DNA of 64,000 nt from Acanthopleura granulata (Eukaryota; Mollusca; Polyplacophora; Chitonida; Chitonidae), in the NCBI GenBank assembly GCA_016165875.1, contig JABBOT010000007.1, positions 8,775,245 to 8,839,244 of the forward strand. Direction: 5' to 3'. Position 1 is the first letter of the stretch. The number at the start of each line of letters is the position of its first letter. Made by a program: the position numbers and the translations under genes. Positions 13,247-25,136 of this stretch are shown piece by piece. The notes below the pieces were generated by a model that saw only the letters and a list, made by a program, of their open reading frames with translations, was not told the DNA's origin and did no database searches.

Positions 13247-15910
13247 CAAGCCACGTTAATTCTACCCCTTAATGACAGGCTGGGGCGGCGGCCACTGTGT
13301 AAACCAGAGTTATGGATGTTGGGATTTCGATCATGTGACGGTACATGCGCTTTAAGCCCGAAAGAAGGGCATTATGGCAAAATTTATTTATTTATTTGAC
13401 AGGTGTTTTACGCTGTGCTCAATAATATTTCACTTATAAGACGGCGACCAGCATTATGGTGGAAGGACACTGGGCAGAGCCCGGGGGAAACCCACGATCA
13501 TCCGCAGCTTGTTGGCAGACTGTCCCACGTACGATCGGAGGAGAAGCCAGTATGAGCTGCACCACACTGGTGGGGAAGCTTCTGGCTCATTGCGTTGCGC
13601 TAGCGTGCTAATAAACTGAGCCACGGAGGCCCCACATCATGGACGAATAGTTGTAAAGTAGTTTGCCGTTTCATGAATTTGAGGCTGCCTGTCTCTTCAA
13701 CGTTGGCAGCCGTTTTGAGCAGCAAGCACCGCTGAGAAAAGGCTTATCGTATTGGGGGTGAAAGTCATCCCAGTATAACGGGAGAGGTGAAATTCACCTT
13801 GGGCTATATGAGTAGTTGTTCCTGCTCAAAAATCAGTCGTAAAATGCGGGTGGCTTTATAACTTTTCCAAACCTCAGAAACCTTGAAGAGACACGGTCGC
13901 CCAAAATTGGGATTTTGAAACAAATTTTTGAAAAAAAAGGCAATGAGTATGTATCTTGCACGAGCCCGGAAAATTCCTGTCTTTGTTCAAATTCAACTCA
14001 AAGAGGGCGGGCCACATTGTCTGATTAATATTAAATCGAAACGACGAAAAACATGTCTCCAGGCATTCGGGATGAGTCGATATTGGCTACATGATAATTT
14101 CGAATTTTGAGAGAGAGATACACGCGAGCATAGCAGCTTACATTGCAATGAGAGAAGGTTACCAATAATCTCATTAGACTATGAGTCCGAAACGTGTTTC
14201 TGTTCGACGTTTAACACCGCAACAACATTAGCATCCACCTATTGAGCAGTAGTTTTGCAACAACTGACCGCCAATTACAACTCTAATCTTGCTTGTCAAC
14301 CTGCGGAGCTGTCTTTCACGCCTCTTTTTGGCCGATCCTGTTATAGGAGAGCCGTAAGTTCTTCTACATGCCACAAGGCCACGTTTGTTCACAAATGTAG
14401 TTTAACGAGAGCTGTGCGCATGCTTCATTTGCACTGGATTCACAGCACTCATTTAAATATTCTGGTAGATTTTTCAGTATTCATTTTTTTGACATTTTTA
14501 AACATTCACTTAATGCACAATGTTGGTGGTGGGGCTAACGAAAAGCTGGTAACTTTTGCTCCTTGAGAAAAAAACCTAATACTCATGTCATTCTGTAATG
14601 ACGCCAAAATACCTACTATTAAAATATCCAAAACGTTATCTTTGCAACAATTATCTGAGAATTTGTATCAAGAACACCGCTTATGTTACAAACAATTACC
14701 CCGCGTTTGTAGATGAAATTGTAAATAAAATGTTTTGGTATCGCTAACCTTAAGTACACAGTCTTCCGTGACCAGGTTCCCTTCTGACGGAAAGACAGCC
14801 GGGAAGGACTGGGTTGTCCCAGGATCTACCTCCAGCACAGGGGTGTAGTTGTCACATTCCAGAGCAAAATACATGATCTTCTCCGCATGGTTCTCCACGT
14901 GTAATGTGGGAATGCAAGAGGGGTCGCTCACGCACGTGTGCTCCCCTGCAAATTGGTAATTTGAGCATACGTGATGTGAAGGCGGCATATTTTTTAAACC
15001 GTTGAGGTGGCTTCAGTGTTAAGCAGGACCTTGAGCCATTCTTACGACAAAAATTGTTTATTTCGTAACTTATGCAATATTACAATGTATCGGTTTCTAT
15101 TGTAACGTTGCGCTATCTGTAATGTGACGTCATTATGATGAGCCGGGAAAGGAGCATCGGGAGCTTGATTCACAAAGCGATTTTGCGTTTCAGTATAAAA
15201 CTGTAATCCAAATTAAGCCATAAAATACATGCATCGCATAGGTTAAATTTTAACCGCTTGTTCCATTCTGTTATAGGTTGGTGTCACCCAAGTTTGAGCA
15301 TTCAGCATCAAATATTTTGTTTTCTAAAAAACATTAAAATTTTGGGCTCTAGCCCGAAATCACTTTGTGAAGCGGGCGCCTGATTTCAATAAAATGACGT
15401 TAAGGTCCCACTACCAGACGTTTGACGGGTCCCCATAAATTTTCAGGTTATTTTCAGTAGAAGCAGAAGTTTGGGTAGTATTTCAAATTTGTCATAGCCT
15501 TGATTCTATTGTACTGGAACGTTGCAATTTCTTTACAGACTACTTACAGGGTACGTCCTGGGCAAAGTCATAGGAAATCTACAAGAAGAAAAGTAAAACG
15601 AGGAACAACTTGGTCAATGAAGTCGATCGTGTGCAACATTATAAATATGGTAATTGTACAGAAACGCCGGTGCGGAGTTCATGTAATGTTCTTTGTACCT
15701 TGTTGATGCCGTGATTCAATTATTGTCAGCTGTATCGCAACCAGGATGAGAGCAGAAGGATAAAGATGTATGTTTAGCAGTGTTAAAGTCTCTGGCGTAT
15801 ACATTGTATTGTTTTTTGTATCTTTGACATACTTGACAGAACAAAACGATGTTGTACTTTCAGCATATACTTACGGTCAGTAAGGTAATCAGTGCTTGAA
15901 GCAGGAGCAT
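3533..15910 (-). CDS. Secreted zona pellucida (ZP) domain protein, VEZP-like
   Basis: Minus-strand exons in transcript order: 15910-15875, (tentative 15557-15548), 14945-14749, 12733-12645, 12351-12326, 12195-11963, 11612-11518, 10685-10657, 9490-9309, 8191-8037, 7407-7256, 5811-5748, 4873-4717, 3584-3533. All have AG acceptors and GT donors, and the reading phase runs on through every junction. Exon 1 encodes a hydrophobic signal start (MLLLQALITLLT) with A at -3 of the ATG. The N-terminal half is Cys-rich and Tyr/Asp-rich with no family I recognise. From about exon 9 it reads as a ZP module: ZP-N (CQFYRKVNSNTYTIDVEV), a linker, then ZP-C (FDLRVLDVLGRQVTTG, ILRAGCGDGIV, SPYFNAFKLRGGRAVWFHC, CDGSSC). 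A dibasic KRSV follows and may be the processing site. ZP proteins polymerise in egg coats and other matrices. The LRAGCGDGI / SPYF-AF / CDGSSC pattern is, from memory, most like abalone vitelline-envelope proteins. The carboxyl end is not settled. The 10-nt exon is needed to keep phase between the signal exon and the next exon, unless that exon uses an AG five bases further in. Confidence 0.82.
5036..5277 (-). repeat. SINE family 1, near full length
   Basis: Tail side at 5036 (attggtgttattttacgccg) through core and body to the tRNA-like head at about 5260-5277. It lies in an intron of the ZP gene, in the same orientation as the gene. Confidence 0.85.
6735..7000 (-). repeat. SINE-like repeat, third family
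   Basis: Contains a GGGTTTGAACCC block (B-box-like on either strand) near 6919-6930 and a body with gtgcccggagcaaaccaaca followed by cctttgacaagttattcaca. The body is shared with copies near 35.7 and 63.2 kb. It lies in an intron of the ZP gene. Confidence 0.55.
8411..8581. repeat. Fold-back (inverted-repeat) element, MITE-like
   Basis: The left end ATGGAGGACATCTCGTTACC is matched in reverse complement, with two mismatches, by the right end at about 8559-8580. The interior is rich in 'cctcgctacctcg' motifs and has a second inverted pair (gggatgcgatg / cctcgcatccc). No open frame. Related 'cgctacct' motifs continue leftwards to about 8250. Confidence 0.6.
10657..10685 (-). CDS. 29-nt micro-exon of the ZP gene
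   Basis: Flanked by ctttttggcag and gtaagt. It converts phase 2 to phase 1. Without it the next exon (9490-9309) meets a stop; with it the frame is the ZP frame. It encodes TASDLPIVH. Confidence 0.75.
12326..12351 (-). CDS. 26-nt micro-exon of the ZP gene
   Basis: Flanked by a tttccag acceptor and a gtaagtg donor. It joins a phase-2 exon to a phase-1 junction and encodes about nine residues (SPGLDTRFI). Removing it breaks the frame of the next exon. Confidence 0.75.
12934..13134. repeat. Tandem repeat, three ~65-68-bp copies
   Basis: Units start with TTCTGGGCTGGCGT or a close variant at 12934, 13002 and 13067. Each continues through tatcacggccacaac and accttcacaccgtttaatgc. The third is the most diverged. 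It lies in an intron of the ZP gene. Confidence 0.85.
13210..13243. repeat. (AC)n microsatellite
   Basis: An uninterrupted AC run of about 17 units. Confidence 0.95.
13381..13634 (-). repeat. SINE family 1, near full length
   Basis: TTTATTTATTTATTTG tail, core (cgctgtgctcaataatattt), body (gggcagagcccgggggaaac) and tRNA-like head ending gagccacggaggcccc at 13634. An ORF-sized stretch here is repeat, not gene. Confidence 0.9.
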
Positions 15911-16212
15911 GCTGTAAACCCATCAAAAACAAAAGAAAACAGAAGAGGCGTTACATGGTACATCAGTGTAGTTTTCAGCAGATTAAGTGCTACCGTTAAT
16001 ACAAAGCAAAGGTCTACTAGGTTACATTTTTGTTTTGCACAAACTTTTACGAGCAAGAAAGTTGGGAAGAACGTTAATGACGAACTTTTCCCACCAAAAG
16101 TAGTTATCTTATTGTTGATTCTCGCATTTACGTTGACGTTTTGTTGGCAAACCGGTAACGTAACAATGTATACGTTGTCGAAATTTTGTGGACTTCAGTG
16201 TACTTTACATAC

Positions 16213-16330
16213 CTGGGCGTGAAATGAATCCTGCTGGAAAATCAGAAAGTGTAAGAGACAGAACCCAACAGTCTTCCCCCCAGTATGGCCCTGCAAAAAA
16301 CTGGCTGCAACCTTACGCGCTATATTTATA
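16213..16330 (-). promoter_or_regulatory. TATA box and 5' non-coding exon of the ZP gene
   Basis: Read on the minus strand, TATAAATA lies at about 16330-16323. A transcript starting about 30 nt later would run through a leader that ends at 16213 with a good donor (CCCAG then gtatgt). The next acceptor (ttacag at 15913-15912) sits one base before the ATG of the signal-peptide exon. That gives a coherent TATA, leader exon, intron, start codon order. The start site is inferred. Confidence 0.5.
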
Positions 16331-16570
16331 GCGGGACTGTCAGAAGTGGTCAATATTCTTTATGTAACGCGTCGCGAAAAAATTCGTACAGGAAACTTGT
16401 GTGTGACGTTGAAAGACAACATTTCAAGATGTTATCAAAAATACAAAGGCATACCCTGGCTACACAAACAAATATATAGAATATAAATCGTCAACCTGCT
16501 CTGTCTCCTTCACGTCTGAACAAGATTTAAGTTTCAACTGCTAAAATTCTTTCTGACCAAAATTCGATGA

Positions 16571-16606
16571 ATGAAATAGTATACATCTACGTGTATACTA
16601 TTTCAT
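16571..16606. repeat. Perfect 15-bp hairpin
   Basis: ATGAAATAGTATACA (16571-16585), loop tctacg, then its exact reverse complement (16592-16606). It lies about 240 bp upstream of the ZP TATA box. Confidence 0.85.
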
Positions 16607-16659
16607 ACTTATTTAACATTTATTAATACGATGAATATGTTGAACTTTTTAACATGGTA

Positions 16660-16775
16660 TATTTATTTATTTATTTGGTGCTTTATGCCGTGCTCTAGAA
16701 TATTTCCCTTATATGAGGGGAACCAGCATTATGGTGGGAGGACATCGGGCAGAGCCCTTGGGAGAAGCACATTTT
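16660..16775 (-). repeat. SINE family 1, head-less fragment
   Basis: A TTTATTTATTTATTTGGTGC tail, core and the gggcagagccc block, then an abrupt end. Confidence 0.8.
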
Positions 16776-16779
16776 ATGG

Positions 16780-18660
16780 TTTTTACTTGCAGCTGGCCTA
16801 GTCAAAATTAAAAACACAAAATGTAACCATTAATTCAACCGCAGAAATGTGAGAAACCTGTTTCAACAGACACACATTCACACACAACGACCTGATTACC
16901 CACATGCTGGAGGCAACGCGATATTATTTTGGCTAAGGAAATGTAGCGTCGACGCTCCAAAAAAATGAATTTGAGGCTCTGTATATCAAACTCAAAATGC
17001 TTACAACAGAAATCTCATTTTGGTTATGATTACATAAGGGCGGATGAATACATGTAGGGACTACCTGTAACATAAGAAAGGGATTATTAATAGCTTAAAA
17101 CCATCATCGAAACAAGAGTTTAACGTAAACCAAAACCGTAAACTTTATACTTTACTGTGTGCTGTCAGTCACACCTGAAACCTGATGATGAAAACTTATA
17201 GTATTACAGTCTGCCCTTTTCATCACAGAATCAACTCGAAACAGGAGACACAAGATTTAGCACTCACGTTCCCTTCTAACCAACCATGGCGATAAGCTCA
17301 TATAGTTAGAGACACCGCTTCTCAAAGTGAATATTCTTCGAAATGATACGTTGACACGTTGGCATGTGACACTCACTGATACATCCGATAAATTTCGCTC
17401 TAAAACCTGGTTTCGCCTTACATAAATTTCTGGTTCTTCTGTAAGATGTGTCTATAGCGTTTGGGACATGCTGACTCTGGTAGCCGTTTAAGGTCGGTTA
17501 GTCGGCTAAGGTCCATTTAGCTGACTACCTTTTCTAGCGTAAGCAGGCTACGAAAAAAAATGACAAAACGTTTCACAAAAGTAAAACTGTCTAGTGCCTA
17601 GCCGACTTACCATAGTCTGTAATATGGCCGATTTGCTGTTATTTGATTTTTTGAATCAATGAAGATAATTGTTGTATTGGTTTCCAAAAATAAATAAACT
17701 ACATTACTATGTTGAAATATCAGGAAAAGACGTTAATGTCTTCTTCATTTTCGTTATTGACACAGCTTGTAAAAAAGAGAGCGATAGCTCATCATAGACA
17801 ATCGAAGGGAAACAACAACAGATAGGTTTTGGAAGGTTGTGAGCTTTAAAAGAGACTCTCTAGTGCTGAAAGAAGCTGATGAATTCCTATTTTTCTACAA
17901 TCAAGAAAGAAGCTTTCAAAAATTGCACACATAACATCTTTAAACTGAATTTCCTTCCTCCTAGCCATCGTGGAAATAACTAAGGATTTCACGCTAACTT
18001 TCAGAATTTAAGCCAAATATTTTCTTTGTGAAAAGTTCTACCGTAGACAGGCTTGCTGTCTACTTTTGGGCTTCCTGTGAGACAGGCCCCTTGTGTATGC
18101 CGAGCTTTCAGATCAAACCTTAGCTTACAGGGGAGCTTAAGACATGACTCAGCATGACTCAGCAGGGCGCACGCGGACGACTGAATGGCTTATATGTAAG
18201 GACTGAAGCACAAGCCTTGCTGACTCGCTTTGTTGTGTTGCATACACGAGCACTGACAACCAGACGCATCAGTTGGGCATGTCGGGGGTTGAAGGCGGTA
18301 AAAATCTCCCACGTGTGCCAAGTTTTAAGATTTCATCAACATACTGGGCTAATGATTACGTCCTACATGTAAATGCCATCCACACGCGTGAGGCCTGGCC
18401 TAAAGAATCAGGGCTACTGAGAAAATCATCATTTTGATATATCTTCCTTTCTGTATACTTGGTAGTATATGTTTATCCCGTATCAATTGTTAATATCTTA
18501 AGAATCTCAGACAAAAGCGAGGATTTTACATGTACTTGTATTTCTATGCTTGTCACAAGGATCTTTCGATCATATATCAGGCCAACTACACAATGAATTC
18601 GATGTTCAGTGTGTGTCCTAAATAAGCACGTGTGTTAATATCTACCTCAACAATTGATAG
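16780..18660. other. No gene seen
   Basis: Only short open frames without coding character or splice context on either strand. No RNA gene or long repeat recognised. Confidence 0.6.
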
Positions 18661-18661
18661 A

Positions 18662-19002
18662 TGGACCACCTCGTTGGAATAATGGTTAGAGCGTCCGCCG
18701 CGAGGCCTGGAGATGCGGGTTCTTTAAAAATGGTACTTGTCGCCGACTCGCTTGGCGCTAAGCACTAAGAGGTCAGAGCAAAGAAACAGAACGGTTCGAC
18801 CCGGTATCCGCATAACGTCACGCTCTGGAGTGTCATGTCTGGTGTATTCCGCATGATATTCCAGGTGAGGCATCGCTTTGACGCCATGGCGTCGCCTTGC
18901 GACAAGGAGAAGACACAGTGTATATACATTGCAAGGGTTTCTCGTCATGTAACTAAAAAATTGTTGAGTGCGATGCAAAACGCAAGCATATATTCTGTAC
19001 AA
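18662..19002 (+). repeat. tRNA-derived SINE, family 2
   Basis: Head with ATGGTTAGAGCGTCCGCC (A-box type) and gatgcgggttctt. The body has gtcagagcaaagaaacagaa and gtcatgtctggtgtattccg, and the 3' part has ggagaagacacagtg and actaaaaaattgttgagtgc. The same body occurs near 45.0, 56.8 and 61.0 kb. Confidence 0.75.
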
Positions 19003-19061
19003 ACATGGATGATCACGATGATAATGACGATGATTATTTTATCTTGGCTTTATTCCAATGG

Positions 19062-19345
19062 TTTATTTATTTATTTATTTATTTATTTATTTCATTGGTG
19101 TTTTTACGCCGTACTCGGGGAGATTTCATTAATACGACGGCGGCTAACATTATGGTGGGAGGAAAGTGGGCAGAGCCGCGGGGAAACTCCCATCCATCCA
19201 CAGGTTGCTGGCGGAACTTCCCACGTACGTCCGGGGAGGAAGCGAGCATAGGCTGGATTTGAACTCGTAGAGATTGCATTGATGGGAGGCACCTGTGTCA
19301 TTACGACGCGCTGAAGGGGTAATCTCCTCTGCCGCGGAGGCCCCT
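19062..19345 (-). repeat. SINE family 1, full length with long (TTTA)n tail
   Basis: The tail (TTTA)8 starts at about 19062. Core, body and head follow, ending with gccgcggaggcccc at 19345. It lies just 3' of a family 2 copy in the opposite orientation. Confidence 0.9.
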
Positions 19346-21570
19346 ATATTTGAATGGACAATACCCTATAGCTCACTGAGTCAAAAATATTTGTTGAATA
19401 CGTCCTAAGCCATTTTCGAAAATGAGAGACGTGGATACTGTCTGTTGGTACCAATATAACTAAGATGCGAATGTCCGTAGATTATAACTGTATTTACTTT
19501 AGTATTGGCACTGTCAGTATTTTTGAAAATCCAACCCGCCCCTTTATTGGTATACAAGACAATTGCAAAGACGCACGCCGTCCTCTGGGGAAAGCTCAAT
19601 AATGAGGTTCTCAGCATCTGAAGGTGTTTACTTTTTCTAAACTTGGGCAATTGCTTAGCAATACACTCGCGGTATATACACAACGCTGTGAGCGGGTACA
19701 TGTATGTAATTATAGTCCCACGTTCACTCTTGTCCTCACGTAGCTTATTCTGGCCAGACAACGCACACCCATCAATCCATTGTGGAGCAGTTTTCTAAGG
19801 TGAACAGATATTTACATGTACTTGTAATGATGGGACTGTCCGATAGATTAATACTTTTATACCTCAGAACAGACACTAAAAGTGTTATGGCTGTTCTTTC
19901 ATGCACCAGGTTGTGTACAGCACGCTCGACTGTATCATTGTGGAAACTTACCTGGCTGTACGACAGTCGGATACCATTTTCCTGTTGAACTAGAGTTCCC
20001 AGTGTCTACTTCCTCTGCGATTTTTCGCAGTTTTTTGATCGCCGCAAAACTACCCCGAGTGAAACCACTAATATTATTTTGAGGACACACGTAAACTGAC
20101 CCATCAACTCTTGAAGGGGTCGTATTTATTCCAGGTAGCGCCTATTTACGTGCTTACGCCAACTTAAAGGTAGTAGATGTTGCGTGTCTCAACAGCGACG
20201 CGTCAAGCCGACTTTTCGGTGACCCTTAAGCAGAACGTCAGTGTCATAATGGCTTTTCATACACAGACAGACACACATCACAGCAGTACGGTTCACCAGA
20301 ATTTTACTCAGAGCTGAATATAGAGGTGTTTAAAAAACTGCTTGACGTCATTGTTGACACACATTATCAATATAGTTTAGAAAACTTCCTATACATTTAG
20401 GACATTTTAGTGAAAAAACAAACCCACTGAAGATATTTTCAGATACAGATTTGAATTGCCTTTATGCTCACAGTATATTCATTTCTGCGTCATCCTCCCC
20501 TGGAGATAACCTTTCATTGCAGCTGACTTTTTGCGCCCACAAGAGACAACAGCTCCCTCCCCCCCCCACCCCACTCCAATCGTTGCTGACATCGTGCCAT
20601 ATAGCACGATTAGTAACCATCTTCCATGACTTACTGCCCGATCAGTTCAATGTTATGACAAACAGCCGCGATTTCTGGGCCATCAATACAGTTGTAAATC
20701 TAGGCATGATTGAGCCTTCACTTGATAATTCAACAGGTCAGCAATGTTTAACAGGGGTGTGTTAATCATGGGTATTTCTTCGAGACAATGGAAATACACT
20801 TCTGGGTCGCTTATTGGCATTCGGGCAGTACAGTGTAACATTATCTCATTTTTAAGCTTTATCTTCAACCGACGCAATTTATTAGCAACTGTTCGTAACG
20901 GGCTGGTAAAGAGTTAGTTTCTTAGCCTGTTTTTTCGCTGGTAGTGATTTGAAGCAAAGCCTTATCATTTGATAACGATGTTGTTAGCTACATGTAAACG
21001 TCATGTTAATAAAGGGAGTCTCGTGAAACCGGGCCAGGCTTTATGTCTTTTTGTCCGTGTGAGAAGTTTAAAGAATGTTCATGAAGTCTGTTTGCTAGGG
21101 ACACAATCGCTGTCAGTAGTCTACAGGATGAGGTCTATAGAAAGCAAGCACACACTACTGAATATGCTGTGTTTACAAAAGTTCTTATCTTTTGAAGTGA
21201 TCGCCACAGCTTGTTAACTCCTGCAGGAGTGAAGTTCTATACCTCGGTCACATTCAGTTTCAGACATGCATGTCCATAGCCTAATACAACTAGGAAGTTA
21301 CGTCCGTGTGCTTACTGCTTTTTAAGAGGCTTGTACATGAGATGTGAGTGGTTAAATGTAAGCTACAAGTCGTGTGAACTGTTTTGTTTTAAATGGATTC
21401 AAACTATATACTACCGTATACTAGTCGTGGGACGGACAGGTATAGCCATGGGCACATTCACTGATCATCGTTTTTCGGACGTAATGCTGACGTTTGTTCT
21501 TTTCCTTTGTGTCTCATTGAAAAGTATCTCGTCTGGTAAGTTACATTTTAATTACACTTATTCTTAGCAC
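19346..21570. other. No gene seen
   Basis: A minus-strand open frame of 118 codons at 19405-19761 has no recognisable motif and no splice partners. Nothing else stands out. Confidence 0.5.
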
Positions 21571-21780
21571 AATGGCCCACAGCTCTCTCACCAATGCTGT
21601 CGTTGAGAGTTCAAGTCGAGTCCATACCGGCTTTCTCTCAAGCCATAAGTGGGAATGTCTGCCATCAACCTGGTCGTGTGTTTCCCTCGGGCTCTGTCAG
21701 GTTTCCTCTCGCTATAGGGCTGGCCGCCGTGGTATACGCGAAATATTCTTGAGTAAGGCGATAAAATAAATAAATTAATA
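21571..21780 (+). repeat. SINE family 1, head partly missing
   Basis: Starts inside the tRNA-like part (cacagctctctcaccaatgc), keeps the B box region GAGTTCAAGTC and core, and ends with AATAAATAAAT. Confidence 0.85.
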
Positions 21781-21968
21781 CTCCTTCCATGCAAAATGAA
21801 TGTCAGTATACTGATCAGAGGTATCAAATCAAGATGAGAGAAACCCAATGTTAGGGGCCAGACTACGCAGTGATTTATCTTCAGGAATCTAAAAGAATTT
21901 AAGTAATTATACTTGATTGTACCATATTCACATCGGCAGGGAAACCCGTGTTACTGAAAACGCATAGA

Positions 21969-21984
21969 CCCCCCCCCCCCCCCC
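21969..21984. repeat. Homopolymer C tract
   Basis: About 16 consecutive C residues. The true length is uncertain, because such runs are error-prone in sequencing. Confidence 0.8.
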
Positions 21985-22840
21985 GCCTCTTCAAGTGTTG
22001 TAAATAACAGCAAATGTATTTTGGCCATACAATTGTTCTAGAAGTGGGTATGTATCTACAACCTGTCACTACTGCAAAACGCCAACACGCGTTTAGATAA
22101 TACTGCAATAAAGATTTGAAAACCGGTTTTTACCTTAAAAGGAAAGAAACAAAAAATCAACAAAGGCTGTGACATCCCGTTAGTTGCCGATGTCGCCTTG
22201 TCGTCTTTCCAATTGTTACGTGAAAATCTCATGTTAAAAGGTAGGGAGTTAAAACTTCGTCCTTCTTAAAGGATAAGGCGTTAAAAGTTTGACCATGGTA
22301 AAAGATAGGATGTCAGGTATTTTACCATAAAGGATAGGACATCACGGGCGATGGTGGCCTAACAACGCACTTGTGGGTTAATTCTAACCAGAAAAAGCAA
22401 TGAAGGTAAACACTTTGATGAAGCGATTAAGTCTTCTGTCATATAGAATGTTGACTGCTTCGTGAAGAAAATATTGCCTGACAGACTTGGATATCCACCG
22501 TGGATGGCGCGACTCGTTCATTTTCTTACAAAGTTATACTTCTGCTATATAAAGTGATGCGTCTAAAGTAACAGTTGCACTCTCAGGCGAACAATCAGTA
22601 ATTATATGTTCGCTTCGAAGAATTGATCAGTTGTGAAACTATAATCTCCTTCAGGCAGGGCATTGCAGGGAATGTATCTCTCAACTATAGAAACAAGGAA
22701 ATATATTACTCTTGACCTCCATTTGCAGCGCTCGGTGGATTATTACGGAACTGGCTCTGACGCAGTCATGCATGAAATGAGCCATCTCGCCTAAGCACAC
22801 TAAAAACAGGTTTTATTGCTGACACTTTTATTTTAACTTC

Positions 22841-23075
22841 GGGGCCTCCATGGCCGAGGCGGTTAGCGCGCCAGTATAGCTTAATGACCTAGGTTCCTCC
22901 CACCAATGCGTTCGTGGTGATCTCTAGCCCAGCAGCTGCTGGCTTCCTCTCCGACCGTGCGTGGGAAGGTCACTGTTGATGGTCGTGGATTTCCCCCGAG
23001 CTCTGTCGGGTTTCCTCCCTCCATGATCCTAACCGCAGTTGTATAAGTGAAATATTGTTGAAATAAAACATCCAT
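22841..23075 (+). repeat. SINE family 1, full length but diverged core
   Basis: Head ggggcctccatggccgaggc through body to GTATAAGTGAAATATTGTTG. The last core bases differ from the consensus. Confidence 0.85.
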
Positions 23076-23289
23076 CACATAAAGTCATAAATAAGTAAAT
23101 ATTTTCACTTGTAATGCAGCATGTAGAGTGATACTTGTAATGCTGCCTCAACGGGGCCCCATGTCAAAGGCATTAATGTCAGATCTGAGCAAACTCTAGC
23201 TGATATCCAAGTTTTATGCCTGCAAAAATGAACCCAGCGTATTCTTGACCAACTTACACCGTGTTGAATCTAGTCGTGGAAACAGACAT

Positions 23290-24830
23290 TAACACACCAG
23301 TCACCAACCATGTATTCCACAAGCCAACGGCCCCATCACATATACTGATCAAACCTCCACCCTGGCCAAGCACATGTACACGTCTACTCAACAAACATTT
23401 GACGGTTCTCATGTACTCATCCAACTACTGGCACTGCTCATACACTAAAAGAAGCCATCCGCCCTGCTACAATGACCAATGACCCTGTTCATGTACTCAA
23501 CAAAACAACAGTCTGGTTCTTTTCCCAAACAAAACACCCGTTCTACTCATCAACTTAACGAACACATAGCCTGTCCATGTGGTTAACAAACCATCGGCCC
23601 TGCCATGTGCTCAAGAAACCACTAACACTTCTCATGTATTAAACAAATCAACGGCTATGATAATTCACTCAGAATGCAACCAACAGAGACCATGTACTCA
23701 TCAAACCGATGGCCTCAGCCCATGTCCTGATCAAATCCCGTTATGTACAAGAATACTCAAGAAACATCCAGCGGTTCTGATACAAGATGTCACCAGCCCT
23801 GTTAATGCGCTCAACAAACCACAGGCCCTGCTCATGTACTCAACAAATCACCGAGCCTGCTCATGTACTCAACAAAAAACTGAAATTGCTGATATACTCA
23901 ACTAAACACTTGCCCTACTCATGTACTCAACAAACGCCCAGACTGTCCACGTCCACTGGCCCTTCTAGTGTACTCATCAAAATCTACGGCTAGGCTTACG
24001 TACTCAACAGGACACCGACACTGGTCATGTATTCAACAAACCAACGGCATCAGCCCATGTACTCATCAGCCCATGTACTCACCCGACGGTTCCGATATAC
24101 CGATGATGAAACCACGGAGTCTGTTCACGTGTTCAACAAACTATCGGCTGTACTTTTGTACTCAACAAATACCTAGCCAACTCATGTGCTCAGCAAACTA
24201 CCGGGCCTGCTCATGTACTCAACGAAACACCGGCTCTCCCCATGTACTCAACAACCCAATGGTTCTGCTGACGTACTCAACAAGCGAACGGACTCAGCCC
24301 ATGCTGATCAAATTCCCGTCCATACTTGTGTACATGTATGCTCAACAAACACCCAGAGATCCTGATATACTTGAAAAAATCAGTCTCCCCGCTAATGTGC
24401 GGAGCAAACCATATGTCCTGCTCAGGTACTCAACAAACCACCAAACCAGCTCATGTACTGAACAAAGCATCAACTTTGCTACTCAGCAGAACGCTGAACA
24501 TAACGCCGGCCCTGCTCATATATTCAACAAACCACAGGCCCTGCACATGTACTCAACAGACTACTGGCCCTGCTCAAGTACTCAGCAAATCACCGAGCCT
24601 GCTCATGTACTCAAGAAACAGCCGGCTTGGTCTATGTACTCAACATAACGCCAGTCCTACTGATATAATCATATAATCAACTGATCCTACTCAAGTACTC
24701 AACAAAAAACCTCTACATTTGCTCATCAATCAACCGGCCATGCTCGTGTACTTGATAAACCACCTTCCGAAACACATGTACTCAAAGAACCACCAGTCCT
24801 GATTTTTTGACAAACGTCTGATCTCATATG
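23290..24830. repeat. Degenerate minisatellite, ~30-bp unit, ~50 copies
   Basis: The unit is approximately CCTGCTCATGTACTCAACAA followed by about ten variable bases (accaccggc type). Copies are 26-33 bp and vary most in that second part; the edges are the most decayed. Open frames of up to 226 codons here are a by-product of the repeat (recurring STNHRPCSCTQQ-like peptides) and not evidence of a gene. Confidence 0.93.
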
Positions 24831-25136
24831 TATATGGAGGTTATATACAGCAGGCATGCACGGTCGCTACTTAAAATTGTTAAATTTCGAGAAAAGTCTA
24901 AATATTTAGCGGGACCATTGCCCACAAATTTATGCAGTGCTGTTGATGGCACTTTTTCAGCTGGATAAATCCTGTACGTGAACATGTAAAGGTTGAGTAA
25001 TTACTATAAATATACCTTCCCGGGAAAGTATGTTTGAGACAGGGAAATCACATTGCGTCATTAAATGTATGTTTAGTTACATTGTTTTATTAACTTTCGA
25101 AGGATTGTCACTGCATATCGCTTGTCGGTGGGGCAA

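Noticed and set aside
18835..19262. Plus-strand open frames of 138 and 85 codons
   Set aside because: They span a family 2 SINE and a family 1 SINE with its (TTTA)n tail.
19405..19761. Minus-strand open frame of 118 codons
   Set aside because: No motif, no splice sites in phase and no neighbouring exons. Length alone is not convincing in AT-leaning DNA.
23787..24676. Open frames of 116 and 226 codons on the plus strand
   Set aside because: They translate the ~30-bp minisatellite; the peptide merely repeats an STNHRPCSCTQQ-like unit and changes frame between blocks.
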